Notes under the pieces: generated by a model
What the model was told of the DNA's origin: nothing
Databases searched by the model: none
The model's input: the letters and a program-made list of their open reading frames with translations, nothing else
Shown here: piece by piece, positions 10,786 through 21,929 of the stretch
Position numbering within the stretch: the stretch's first letter is position 1
Layout of the letters: each line of letters begins with the position of its first letter
Translations under genes and position numbers: made by a program
Assembly: GCA_963681505.1 (NCBI GenBank)
Contig: OY811979.1
Location: forward strand, 3,693,711-3,757,710
From: Eunapius fragilis
Taxonomy: Eukaryota > Porifera > Demospongiae > Spongillida > Spongillidae
Length of the DNA: 64,000 nt
Direction of reading: 5' to 3'

Positions 10786-11042
10786 AGACAAAAGACACAA
10801 TAGTACAGCACGCATACACTTAAATAGTCAATTCCTAGAAGGTTCGAGATGTACATGCATTTCTTGCGCAAGCGCATTAGTAGCGACAATCAAGATTATT
10901 GGAGCCTCCTGTTACAGTAGTTACATGTTATGATATGCTTATATGCATATAGATTTGCATGCATATAATCTTATACAGAAACTCAGCAACTGTTCTTGCA
11001 GTCTTGTAAGCTATAGGCTCAGCCTCAGGCCACTTAGAAAAG
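10786..11042. other. Gene-free stretch
   Basis: Nothing supported here. This is flanking DNA between the TTAA transposon and the LTR remnant. Confidence 0.5.
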
Positions 11043-11503
11043 TGTAGCAACTGTGATTGAGACTATGGCCTCGCACGCGCTGCGACAGAACTCCCCACAA
11101 TGCTTCTGCCTATGCCCGGTTGTCACAGCTTTTAATAGTGCCGGTCCATTCGTGCGAAGATGCTTCTAGAAGCTCCTATACAATCAGGGACATACAGTCC
11201 GGCTGCATTAAGTCCAGACATCTAACAAATTACACCCACACTTCTATTATACCTATAACAGCAATCACTACACTTCTCCCTTCACAAGCCATATCGTTCT
11301 GGGGGTCGGTGAGATCGGTTAGACCGTCGGAGGATAGGTGCAGGTTCAGGAGCAGGTACAGGTTCAGGGTCCGCCCTAGGTTGAGGCTGGGGTGGTAAAA
11401 GCTGAGCATCAGCCATCGGTGGTATTGGCGGCTGCTGCTCTGGAACTGGAGGTATGTTAGGATCAAGGGGCCCAACGTCCTCTACATCTTGCTCCTGAGA
11501 CAT
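11043..11503 (-). mobile_element. Gypsy/copia-type LTR retrotransposon remnant (3' end)
   Basis: On the minus strand a 73-codon frame (11282-11503) ends in RRSNRSHRPPERYGL after a Pro-rich linker, a typical C-terminal tail of retrotransposon Pol. It is followed by a purine tract (AAGGGAGAAG, 11273-11282) and then by a 230-bp segment (11043-11272) starting TGTAG and ending CTACA, as expected of a short LTR. No second LTR or upstream pol was found next to it except the integrase-like fragment at 11767-12004. The order is consistent with a 3' end left after internal deletion. The LTR call rests on structure only. Confidence 0.55.
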
Positions 11504-11766
11504 GATGGACTCCTTTTTACCATCTGTTATTATGCATGATTATTGGATCGATCCTTACTTGAGTCAGTACAGTGTCACTTTTCGGGCGCTTGGTTATCGA
11601 CGTTGGTGATGTACCAACCGTTTACACACGTGCGTTGTATAAAATCAGCTTACGTAAAGACCATGACTAATGCAAAGCTGTACACAGTTGGTTTCGATCA
11701 TGAAGTACTAATTCGATAACCCAGCCCCGATGCGTACGTATATACGTGCACTGCAGTCATACTCAC

Positions 11767-12004
11767 TTTCTTTGGACGAATGGTATGAATGAAGGATTCG
11801 TTCTATTTCTTCTACGCCTCTAGAAACTTGAAGGTATTCCATTTTCCCTCTTTCGTTATCCCTTTTGCGGTACAGTATACGCCGCTATCGACCGCACAGT
11901 CCACACGCTTGAGCTCGCTTTAGGTCCTTGTGATGCATGCAGAGGGGTAACTAAGTACCATACTCCAGAAAGCTGAAAATGGCATCGTACTCTTCTTCAT
12001 CCAT
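11767..12004 (-). pseudogene. Decayed integrase-like (GIN1/zf-H2C2 type) fragment
   Basis: Minus-strand reading from ATG 12002-12004 gives MDEEEYDAIFSFLEYGT. After a frame change and one stop it continues as KDLKRAQACG and then ILYRKRDNERGK and EEIERILHSYHSSKE, ending at 11767 before a GTGAG donor-like site. This order (short acidic N-terminus, KR-rich middle, 'ILYRK', 'ERILHSYH') matches the N-terminal part of gypsy-integrase-like proteins just before the His-Cys zinc motif (family recalled). The rest of the integrase is missing. It reads toward the LTR remnant at 11043-11503, so both may come from one element. Confidence 0.55.
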
Positions 12005-12371
12005 AATGCTGCAGCTGACTATTAATAGCGAATAATAGCAGCTGCAAAGCGCACCTAGAAGGGTTGAGGGGACAATATTCAGGGCTGCGGCCAGGACGTC
12101 TGGCGGGAAGGTGCACTGCGGGGCTCATGGGGGGAAGGAGGAGGGGGAGGGGGGTGTATGCTAAACTGGCTCGATGCAAAAAAGCGGGCGGGCTTATAGG
12201 ATCTGACGCCAACACTAAAAAGGATGAATCTCAATGTAGTTTTAAGTGCGCTGCAATCTATAACGGGGGAACTCCCTCTTCCTACATGTACACCACCCTT
12301 ACCCATGCATATTGACAACTCTTGGTGCAGCGTCGTCTGTGCACGACTGCCAACTAGACTAGATATATATA
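12005..12371. other. Gene-free stretch before the palindrome
   Basis: Nothing supported; short open frames on both strands without a recognisable product. It ends in a run of AT dinucleotides at about 12362-12374, where the palindrome starts. Confidence 0.5.
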
Positions 12372-13897
12372 TATGGGTCAGTCTCCGCGAAAATGAGCCT
12401 TCGCTATAATATTTTAAAGTTATAAAAATGACTCGCGTTTGAATCGCTATAACTTCAAAACGGTAAACGCTATTGACTTCCTATTTTCAACACTTCATAC
12501 TACATCATGTCCCTCTGGTAAAATCGATTATGGGCTCTTGCATTAGCTTCGTGCCAGTGTTACAGCGTCCGATACCCCTTGGGGTTCAAATCCGCCATAT
12601 CTTTCTGCAGGAAAATTCAATTCACTCCTAGTTTGGTTTGTACGTAGAGGGATCCTGTACCTATTGATTTGTTCTGTTCATTAATTTTTTCTTTATCCGT
12701 TACGGGGATACAACTGTGCAAAGTAATTGCATATTTCCCGGTCGTTTCGCGCCATTTATCTATTACGACTGGCATCGAGGACATGAATATGCAATTACTT
12801 CCTGTTAAATAACTATGTCTCCGCCCATCTATACACTATACAACAAGTACGCGGCGTTTTCGCTTCTTGCAAACGTCTGGTTCTGTTCCCCTTCTTGGCT
12901 TCTTCAACATAGCGAGCAGAAGCTAAAGATTCGTAATACGTGGGTTCAGCTGCCATCAGCCTGCGCAACACGGTACGTACTCTGTAGCGCATGCACGTAG
13001 AAATCGAGCGTGTTGGCTCGGTCAAACTGCTTCATTTATGCGTGCACAACGCTGCAGAGCATGAAAGTACACGGTTTCTAGGGCTAGCTTAATCTGAAAC
13101 GCATCCTTCCTTTTTGACTTCTGCACACGCACAGATATATATCAAACATGCACCCCCGTTGTAGCTACATGTATTTACCAACATGTAGTACTCTCATTGG
13201 CCTACTAAAATTTCTTTCTTGTTTAATTTATCTTCATTGGTGAACCAATTGTATTTGGTTCTACAAAATAATATCCATACAAAATAAGATCCATAAGTCA
13301 CACACATGCACACACTCACATTCATACACAACCTCAGATCAGAGCAATTGGTGTCATTTAATTCTGTCAGAATGCTCCCTCATGCTTAGTTTCCAATTGG
13401 TGATGTGCTTGGCATAGTTGATTTTTTTGCCCAAAAGGGGCAGGCGACTGTTGGTTTGCTGTCCCCCTACCCTGAGTGTGACTGGAACCAAGGTTACCAT
13501 TTGGTCAGCCCACACATTGACGCTGGTCAAGGTAAGGTGGTTAGGCCAGGGTAGAAGCCAAAAGGGTGCTACCTGCCATTGATGTATAAACAATAACACC
13601 TGTAGCAATACATTTATACGTACAGCCATGGTAAGCAACGCAGCTGGCATTTAGCTGGAGTGATTGCAGCCCACCTCTACCATCCTTTATATATACATGT
13701 GTGACCTGCAACCATACCAGGTGTCAATATTTTGGAACAATGTGTTAGATGGGGTATGACCGAAAGTGAGGGAATGAGTTAAATGGAGGCAAGGCTTTCC
13801 CAGACATTTAGGCTCAGGGTAGAATGAAAGTGAGGTTTTCCCAGAAGATACTCCAGGCTAGAATTTAAGTGTTGCCATGTGCACTTATACACACACA

Positions 13898-13909
13898 TGC
13901 ACACTCACA

Positions 13910-13942
<33 letters not shown>
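13898..13942. repeat. CA microsatellite (left arm)
   Basis: A short CA tract, matched by a TG tract of different length at about 18636-18672 in the right arm. More CA-rich clusters lie at 14290-14520 and 15780-15840. Confidence 0.85.
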
Positions 13943-13945
<3 letters not shown>

Positions 13946-14659
13946 TTCATGTGCACACACACACACCATGGGCAGTCAGTCATTCACGCATCAACATCAA
14001 TGCTTTGCTATTTCAATTTATTTTATTTCCTAATTGTCGACCCACAAACATTAAACTGTTTTCAGCTGTCATCCTATTTATCACACTTTTGTATTAATTT
14101 CTATTGGAACCGTACCTTTTTCTAAATTGTCTTGTGTATCAATGTGCACGTTTATGCATGCACACACATACAAGCACTAGCATACACTTGCAACTGCAGT
14201 CACATGTTTATTGTTTGTGTAAATTTGTGTTTCCTTGCTCTGGCAATTACCAACAGGTCTTCTTGTTGCCTTTTGCACTTTAAACATACATGAATGCATG
14301 CACATGCACACACATGCACACACACACACACACACACACACATGCACACAAATACACATGCACATGCACGCACATTCATGTACACACACACGTACAGGAG
14401 TCATGCTTCAATCACAAACATGTGCATATGTACACATAAAAATGGCTTTGGCAGTCTCCATCACACACACACACACATGCACACACACACACACACATGC
14501 ACACACACGCATACACAGAACTGGCCTCTGCGTTGTAAATTTATTATCTAATTTCCCTGTTGTCTCTTGTTGCTATGAGCACACTTACTAGATGTGAGCC
14601 TGCACTACAAGAATGCACACTTATGCACACAGGCATGCATGCACAAACACACACTCACA

Positions 14660-14692
14660 CAAACAAACAAACAAACAAACAAACAAACAAAC
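14660..14692. repeat. (ACAA)n tetranucleotide tract
   Basis: About eight ACAA units in the left arm. The right-arm counterpart near 18062-18110 is shorter and interrupted, so this locus has changed since the arms were last identical. Confidence 0.85.
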
Positions 14693-15533
14693 ACACACAC
14701 ACATGCACAAGCGCAAACCACCCACTCTCCATTCTGCTTGGTACACTCACACTTGTACCTCCACTATTAGAGCCTGTTGGTCCTTAATTCACCTCATATG
14801 CAATTTTGATTTTTTTTTTCTTCTTCTACTCCTGTTTGGTTTCTACTGATGTACCCATGGCCTCCACTAGATGCTCATCACCTACACTAGATGCTCATGT
14901 CCCATGATTCTAAGTACTAACTTGTCAGGTTGAGTAGCACCAGCAGCTAGGTAGGTGCACAACCATGCACCATCACCCATAGCCGTTGAGGTTTTCAATA
15001 TACAAGACATGTACATGTATCCAGGCTAAGAAGAATCTCCGATGCTATGGAGAGATGGTTTCTGAGCTGGCTTTCTGTGATTCCATTAATTGCCCTTCAC
15101 CTCAATGACCCATCCATGTCTGTGTGGACTCATCTCATGCCATAGGTTGACTACCCCCACCATCATGATAAGCCTGCTAACCACAATGGGCTCAGTTTTC
15201 CATCACTTAAGCTCACCTCAGTGTATTGCTAGAAGCTTTGGTAAGGCTCATGGCTCTAGACCTGTCCACCACCTATCCAAACCCCTAACACTATACACAG
15301 CATGGCTGCCCAGGCCACAAAAATCGAAAATATGCCTGTTTTAGGACACCAATTATTATGATCTGGGGTGAGTGTTTCCACTTGTTGCTGAGTTCTATGG
15401 ACAGAGGCATCAGCTATAGACTGGCCTCTGCTTCACCTCCTTACACGTAGCTAATGGAATTTCCAGATGTCATTTAGAGATTGAATGTGTGTGTGCGTGT
15501 GTGTGCCTATGTGTGTGTTTGTATGTGTGTGTT

Positions 15534-15538
<5 letters not shown>

Positions 15539-15599
<61 letters not shown>
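15539..15599. repeat. TG microsatellite (left arm)
   Basis: A TG tract paired with the CA tract at 17170-17290 of the right arm; the arms differ here mainly in repeat length and interruptions. Confidence 0.9.
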
Positions 15600-15601
<2 letters not shown>

Positions 15602-16297
15602 CCTGTGTGATACGTGTACTCTGGAAAAGGGCATACATGTATGGGTTGGAAGCCTTGCATACCTGGCAGTGAATATCATTGCTACCCTATCACCACTGAG
15701 AGTGGTTAGACTGGGCCTCTGTAAAGTTTGTATTGGATTGAGTGGTAATAGTATTCACATCCAACTGCTCCCATGTACCCATGAGTTCTAGCAATACACT
15801 ACACACACACACACGCACACACTCATGCACATACACACACAAAGCACATACATGCATACATACAAATATATAAAAGAGATGGAGTAAATGGAATTTAGAT
15901 TTCTGAGGCAGCTTATAGCTGATGCCTCTGTATCTCTCGATTTAACTCCCTAACAGCGTGGCGACCCAGGCCACAAAGGTCCGGACATGTACTTTTAAGC
16001 ACATGCACACACCCACACACTCACATACCTACTCTCACACACCAGAAGTAATACATACACGCACACAACACACTTGCCTGGTGTGTATGTGTGTGCATGA
16101 TAAAGTGCACAAGACGATTTAGAAAAAGCAAAGGCTCCAATAGAATACAAATGTAAAACAGGATGGCTGAGGCAGTTTTATGTTTGTACATGTATGTGGG
16201 TGGACAATTAGGAAATAAAATAGCCCGGACGTTGATGTGTGAATGACTGACTGCCCATGGCATTTATGTGTGTCCGTGTGTGTGAGGGTGTGTGTGT

Positions 16298-16338
<41 letters not shown>

Positions 16339-17168
16339 GTGCACATGGCAACACCAGACATATGTAACCAGATGTTTAAAAAAATAGGTTCAAGTTCTGT
16401 TCATCATCTCTCAATTTAACTCCCTAACAGTGGGGTTACCCAGGCCACAGAGGTCCGAACTTGTACTTTTAGTGTTTGTTTACGTAGATGTTGGTGAATT
16501 GGAATAATAGCAAGGTGCTTAATAATTCACACCTACAGCCTGGGGAAATGCCCTGGGAAAACCTCACTTCCATTCAAATTCTACTAGCTCAGGAGCCACC
16601 CTCCAGTTAAGTCGAGAGATGATGAAAAGGTCTAGAGCCAATTTCTAAACATCTGGTTACTAAATTGTCAGGTGTTGCCATGTGCACTTAATACACAACA
16701 CACACATACACACGCACATACATGTACACACACACATACACACACATGCACATACACACACATACACACACATATACACACACACACTCATGCCATGACC
16801 CTACAGCAGGGCTGGCATGCCAAACATGAACCTGTTCAATGACGCCAATTTTCCACCTGTTGCTAAGGTACAGAGGCATCAGCTATAAGCTGCCTCAGAA
16901 ATCTAAATTCCTTTTACTCCATCTCTTTTATATATTTGTATGTATGCATGTATGTGCTTTGTGTGTGTATGTGCATGAGTGTGTGCGTGTGTGTGTGTGT
17001 AGTGTATTGCTAGAACTCATGGGTACAATCCAATAAAAACTTTACAGAGGCCCAGTCCAGCCACTATCAGTGGTGATAGGGTAGCAATGATATTCACTGC
17101 CAGACATGCAAGGCTTCCAACCCATACATGTAAGCCCTTTTCCAGAATACAGGAATCACACAGGCTCA

Positions 17169-17222
<54 letters not shown>

Positions 17223-18260
17223 TACACACACGCAACACATACAAACACACACATGGGCACACACACATGCACACACACAAGCACACACACTATCAATCTC
17301 TAAATGACATATGGAAATTCCATTAGCTACGTGTAAGGAGGTGAAGCAGAGGCCAGTCTATAGCTGATGCCTCTGTCCATAGAACTCAGCAACAAGTGGA
17401 AACACTCACCCCAGATCATAATAATTGGTGTCCTAAAACAGGCATATTTTCGATCTTTGTGGCCTGGGCAGCCATGCTGTGTATAGTGTTAGAGGGTTTG
17501 GATAGGTGGTGGACAGGTCTAGATCCATGAGCCTTACCAAAGCTTCTAGCAATACACTGAGGTGAGCTTAAGTGATGGAAAACTGAGCCCATTGTGGTTA
17601 GCAGGCTTATCATGATGGTGGGGGTAGTCAACCTATGGCATGAGATGAGTCCACACAGACATGGATGGGTCAGTGAGGTGAAGGGCAATTAATGGAATCA
17701 CAGAAAGCCAGCTCAGAAACTATCTCTCCATAGCATCGGAGATTCTTCTTAGCCTGGATACATGTACATGTCTTGTATATTGAAAACCTCAACGGCTATG
17801 GGTGATGGTGTATGGTTGTGCACCTACCTAGCTGCTGGCGCTACTCAACCTGACAAGTTAGTACTTAGAATCATGGGACATGAGCATCTAATGGAGGCCA
17901 TGGGTACATCAGTGGAAGCCAAACAGGAGTAGAAGAAGAAAAAAAAAATCAAAATTGCATATGAGGTGAATTAAGGACCAACAGGCTTTAATGGTGGAGG
18001 TACAAGTGTGAGTGTACCAAGCAGAATGGAGAGTGGGTGGTTTGCACTTGTGCATGTGTGTGTGTTTGTTTGTTTGTGTGAGTATGTTTGTTTGTTTGTG
18101 TGAGTGTGTGTGTTTGTGCATGCATGCCTGTGTGCATAAGTGTGCATTCTTGTAGTGCAGGCTCACATCTAGTAAGTGTGCTCATAGCAACAAGAGACAA
18201 CAGGGAAATTAGATAATAATTTTACAAAGCAGAGGCCAGTTCTGTGTATGTGTGTGTGTG

Positions 18261-18293
<33 letters not shown>

Positions 18294-18633
18294 TGGATGA
18301 CTGCCAAAGCCATTTTTATGTGTACATACATATGCACATGTTTGTGATTGTTCAAAGCATGACTCCTGTGTGTGTACATGAATGTGCGTGCATGTGCATG
18401 TGGGTTTGTGTGCATGTGTGTGTGTGTGCATGTGCATCACAAGACAATTTAGAAAAAGGTACGGCTCCAATAGAAATACAAAAGAGAAGCATGTGATAAA
18501 TAGGATGACAGCTAAAAACAGTTTAATGTTTGTGGGTCGACAATTAGGAAATAAAATAAATTGAAATAGCAAAGCATTGATGTTGATGCGTGAATGACTG
18601 ACTGCCCATGGTGTGTGTGTGTGTGCACATGTA

Positions 18634-18675
<42 letters not shown>

Positions 18676-20202
18676 TGTGCATGTGTGTGTATAAGTGCAC
18701 ATGGCAACACTTAATTCCCAGCTAAATTCTAGCCTGGAGTATCTTCTGGGAAAACCTCACTTTCATTCTACCCTGAGCCTAAATGTCTGGGAAAGCCTTG
18801 CCTCCATTTAACTCATTCCCTCACTTTCGGTCATACCCCATCTAACACATTGTCCCCAAAATACTGACACCTGGTATGGTTGCAGGTCACACATGTATAT
18901 GTAAAGGATGGTAGAGGTGGGCTGCAATCACTCCAGCTAAATGCCAGCTGCGTTGCTTACCATGGCTGTACGTATAAATGTATTGCTACAGGTGTTATTG
19001 TTTATACATCAATGGCAGGTAGCACCCTTTTGCCTTCTACCCTGGCCTAACCACCTTACCTTGACCAGCGTCAAGGTGTGGGCTGACCAAATGGTAACCT
19101 TGGTTCCAGTCACACTCAGGGTAGGGGGACAGCAAACCAACAGTCGCCTGACCCCTTTTGGGCAAAAAAATCAACTATGCCAAGCACATCACCAATTGGA
19201 AACTAAGCATGAGGGAGCATTCTGGCAGAATTAAAATGACACCAATTCCTCTGATCTGAGGTTGTGTATGAATGTGAGTGTGTGCATGTGTGTGACTTAT
19301 GGATCTTACTTTGTATGGATATTATTTTGTAGAACCTGGTTCACCAATGAAGATAAATTAAACAAGAAAGAGATTTTAGTAGGCCAATGAGAGTACTACA
19401 TGTTGGTAAATACATGTAGCTACAACGGGGGTGCATGTTTGATATATATCTGTGCGTGTGCAGAAGTCAAAAAGGAAGGATGCGTTTCAGATTAAGCTAG
19501 CCCTAGAAACCGTGTACTTTCATGCTCTGCAGCGTTGTGCACGCATAAATGAAGCAGTTTGACCGAGCCAACACGCTCGATTTCTACGTGCATGCGCTAC
19601 AGAGTACGTACCGTGTTGCGCAGGCTGATGGCAGCTGAACCCACGTATTACGAATCTTTAGCTTCTGCTCGCTATGTTGAAGAAGCCAAGAAGGGGAACA
19701 GAACCAGACGTTTGCAAGAAGCGAAAACGCCGCGTACTTGTTGTATAGTGTATAGATGGGCGGAGACATAGTTATTTAACAGGAAGTAATTGCATATTCA
19801 TGTCCTCGATGCCAGTCGTAATAGATAAATGGCGCGAAACGACCGGGAAATATGCAATTACTTTGCACAGTTGTATCCCCGTAACGGATAAAGAAAAAAT
19901 TAACGAACAGAATCCCTCTACGTAAAAACCAAACTAGGAGTGAATTGAATTTTCCTGCAGAAAGATATGGCGGATTTGAACCCCAAGGGGTATCGGACGC
20001 TGTAACACTGGCACGAAGCTAATGCAAGAGCCCATAATCGATTTTACCAGAGGGAAATGATGTAGTATAAAGTGTTGAAAATAGGAAGTCAATAGCGTTT
20101 ACCGTTCCGAAGTTATAGCGATTCAAACGCGAGTCATTTTTATAACTTTAAAATATTATAGCGAAGGCTCATTTTCGCGGAGACTGACCCATATATAATA
20201 TT

Positions 20203-20655
20203 ATATATTTATATATGGGACAGTCTCCGAGAAAATGGCCCTTCGCTATACACTTTTAAAGTTATAAAAATGACTCACGTTTGAATCGCTATAACTTCGT
20301 AACGGTACACGCCATTGACTTCCTATTTTCAACACTTCATACTACACCATTTCTATAAGGTAAAATAGATTTTGGAGTCTTGCATTAGCTTCGTGCCAGT
20401 GTTGCAACGTCCGATACTCCTTGGGGTTCAAACTGGCTATATCTTTCGGCAGGACGTCTCAATTAACTTCAAATTCGGTTTATACGCAGAGGGGTCATGT
20501 ACCTATCGATGTGCCCTGTTCGTTAATTTTTACTTGATCCGTTACGGAGATACAGCTGTGCAAAGTAATTGCACATTTTTCGTTCATTCCGCGCCATTAA
20601 CCTACTGTAACCTGGTTCCGAGCACATGAATATACAATAACCTCCCGTGCCCATG
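20203..20655 (+). repeat. Third, diverged copy of the palindrome-end repeat
   Basis: Immediately right of the palindrome the sequence restarts in the same orientation as the left arm end: GGGACAGTCTCCGAGAAAATG, then TTGAATCGCTATAACTTCG and GTGCCAGTGTTGCAACGTCC. It is alignable with 12375-12810 for about 440 bp but clearly more diverged than the two arms are from each other. It ends near CCTCCCGTG at about 20650. So the repeat family existed before the palindrome formed. Confidence 0.8.
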
Positions 20656-20898
20656 CCACTGTATTAATCTGTACAACTGAAGTACCACCGTTCTTACAAA
20701 CGTCAGTGGTTCTCTTCTATAATGGACAAGATTCGTTAAGCGATCGAAATGTGTGGGATTCAGTTACCGTCACCATAAAAAAAAACACGGTACGTATTAT
20801 ACCAGTACCGATGCGCGCGCACAACATTATGTGTCCCCGTCGATTCGGTCATACTCTTTGGGTGCCACTCATTGCGTGGCCATTCATAGGCTCACAAC

Positions 20899-21314
20899 CT
20901 ATACGTCGTAGCCATGATATATAGTGTACGGTGTATCAGCTAGGCTATGGGAGAGGCGTGGTCGAGTTAAGTTCCACGGTTTAAGGGACTCAGCCAACAT
21001 GGCATCCCCAAACTCGAAAATACCCGTGTTTTCTTCCACTGCATGGTCCAAGGCCTGGCGGTAGATTGTAGGGGCGTCCTCGGTGGGAAAGGAGAGGCCA
21101 TCTCTCACCCTCCTGAGTCCAGAGGGGAAAAATGGGCTGTCCCTTTCAGTACTGGTGTGGACCTCAGCCAAGAGACGATCACCACCCTGACCCCTGTGGA
21201 CGCCATGGACAGTGAGAAGGATCGTGGCTGCTCTTCCGACTTCATATCTTGCATGCACCAGCGCAAGGTAGCCAAACTCCTTGGTTACAGGGGTGGTGTT
21301 CTCTGGATGTGAAA
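20899..21314 (-). CDS. Candidate terminal coding exon, unknown protein
   Basis: On the minus strand an open frame of about 138 codons runs from a possible splice acceptor (CACATCCAG, about 21312) to a stop at 20899. It begins NTTPVTKEFGYLALVHARYE and continues through GRAATILLTVHG, HRGQGGDRLLAEVHTS, PFFPSGLRRVRDGLSFP and TPYTIYHGYDV. Amino-acid composition and length look coding rather than random, but no motif is recognised and no upstream exon was found in 21315-21900. It may be the last exon of a degenerate gene or a chance frame. Confidence 0.3.
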
Positions 21315-21929
21315 AGTGGCAACGAATGCAATTTTAATCATTACTAAGTGAATGTTGTACATACCAAGGGTGATGGTGTACTGATGTTGGTTTTTGTTTG
21401 AAAAGCCTCATTTAACTGGGCAACTTTATGTACCAGATTGTGAACTGGATGCACAGACAGTTACAAATTATTATTTTGCTGTTATCAACCTCTATGTAGA
21501 AGCCAACAAAAGCTGAAATAGCACATATGTGTAGCACAAGACGGTACCATAGATTACTAAATAAAATCGACATACACAGCCAAATTGCAAACGAACCAAA
21601 TATCTACCGATCGTCTCTCACAAGAAATCTCTTAGTAATAATATTGACATAGATTAACGCCCCCATATAGTGTGACCCCTACCTAATCTTGTCAGTTGTT
21701 GCAAGTTTTGAGGTGATATAGAGCGTGTACATATGAACTTGTCAATGGGAGGAGATTAAGCACAGTCGGGCATAGCCCCAATCTTATTTGTACATATCAA
21801 ATAGAAATAACAACAAAGAAACGAAGAATAAAACATTTATGGCTGAAGGGAACTTCGGAACGTTCTAAAAAAGCTTTGTGAGAGGTGAATAAAGCTCGCT
21901 GGTTTCAATACATTATCTAGACTTTTTAT
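21315..21929. other. Gene-free stretch
   Basis: Nothing supported. Decayed gypsy sequence probably fades out here; the last recognisable RNase H residues are near 21935. Confidence 0.4.

Larger units (their letters stand above)
12372..20193. repeat. Giant palindrome (about 7.8 kb inverted duplication)
   Basis: The left arm (about 12372-15930) and right arm (about 16868-20193) are reverse complements along their whole length, with a roughly 0.94 kb spacer. Anchor pairs include GGGTCAGTCTCC at 12375 against its complement ending at 20190; the 70-codon frames 12813-13025 (minus) and 19559-19771 (plus), which are identical; and the segment around 15090-15340 against 17416-17690. Most differences are in CA/TG tract lengths. 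The spacer holds a direct repeat (CTCCCTAACAG...CCCAGGCCACA at about 15945 and 16422) and further inverted copies of arm sequence. The arms are dispersed-repeat sequence, not recognised genes. Confidence 0.92.

Noticed and set aside
12813..13025. A 70-codon frame conserved in both palindrome arms (also 19559-19771)
   Set aside because: The arms are nearly identical overall, so conservation is not evidence of selection; several overlapping frames are equally conserved and none has a motif.
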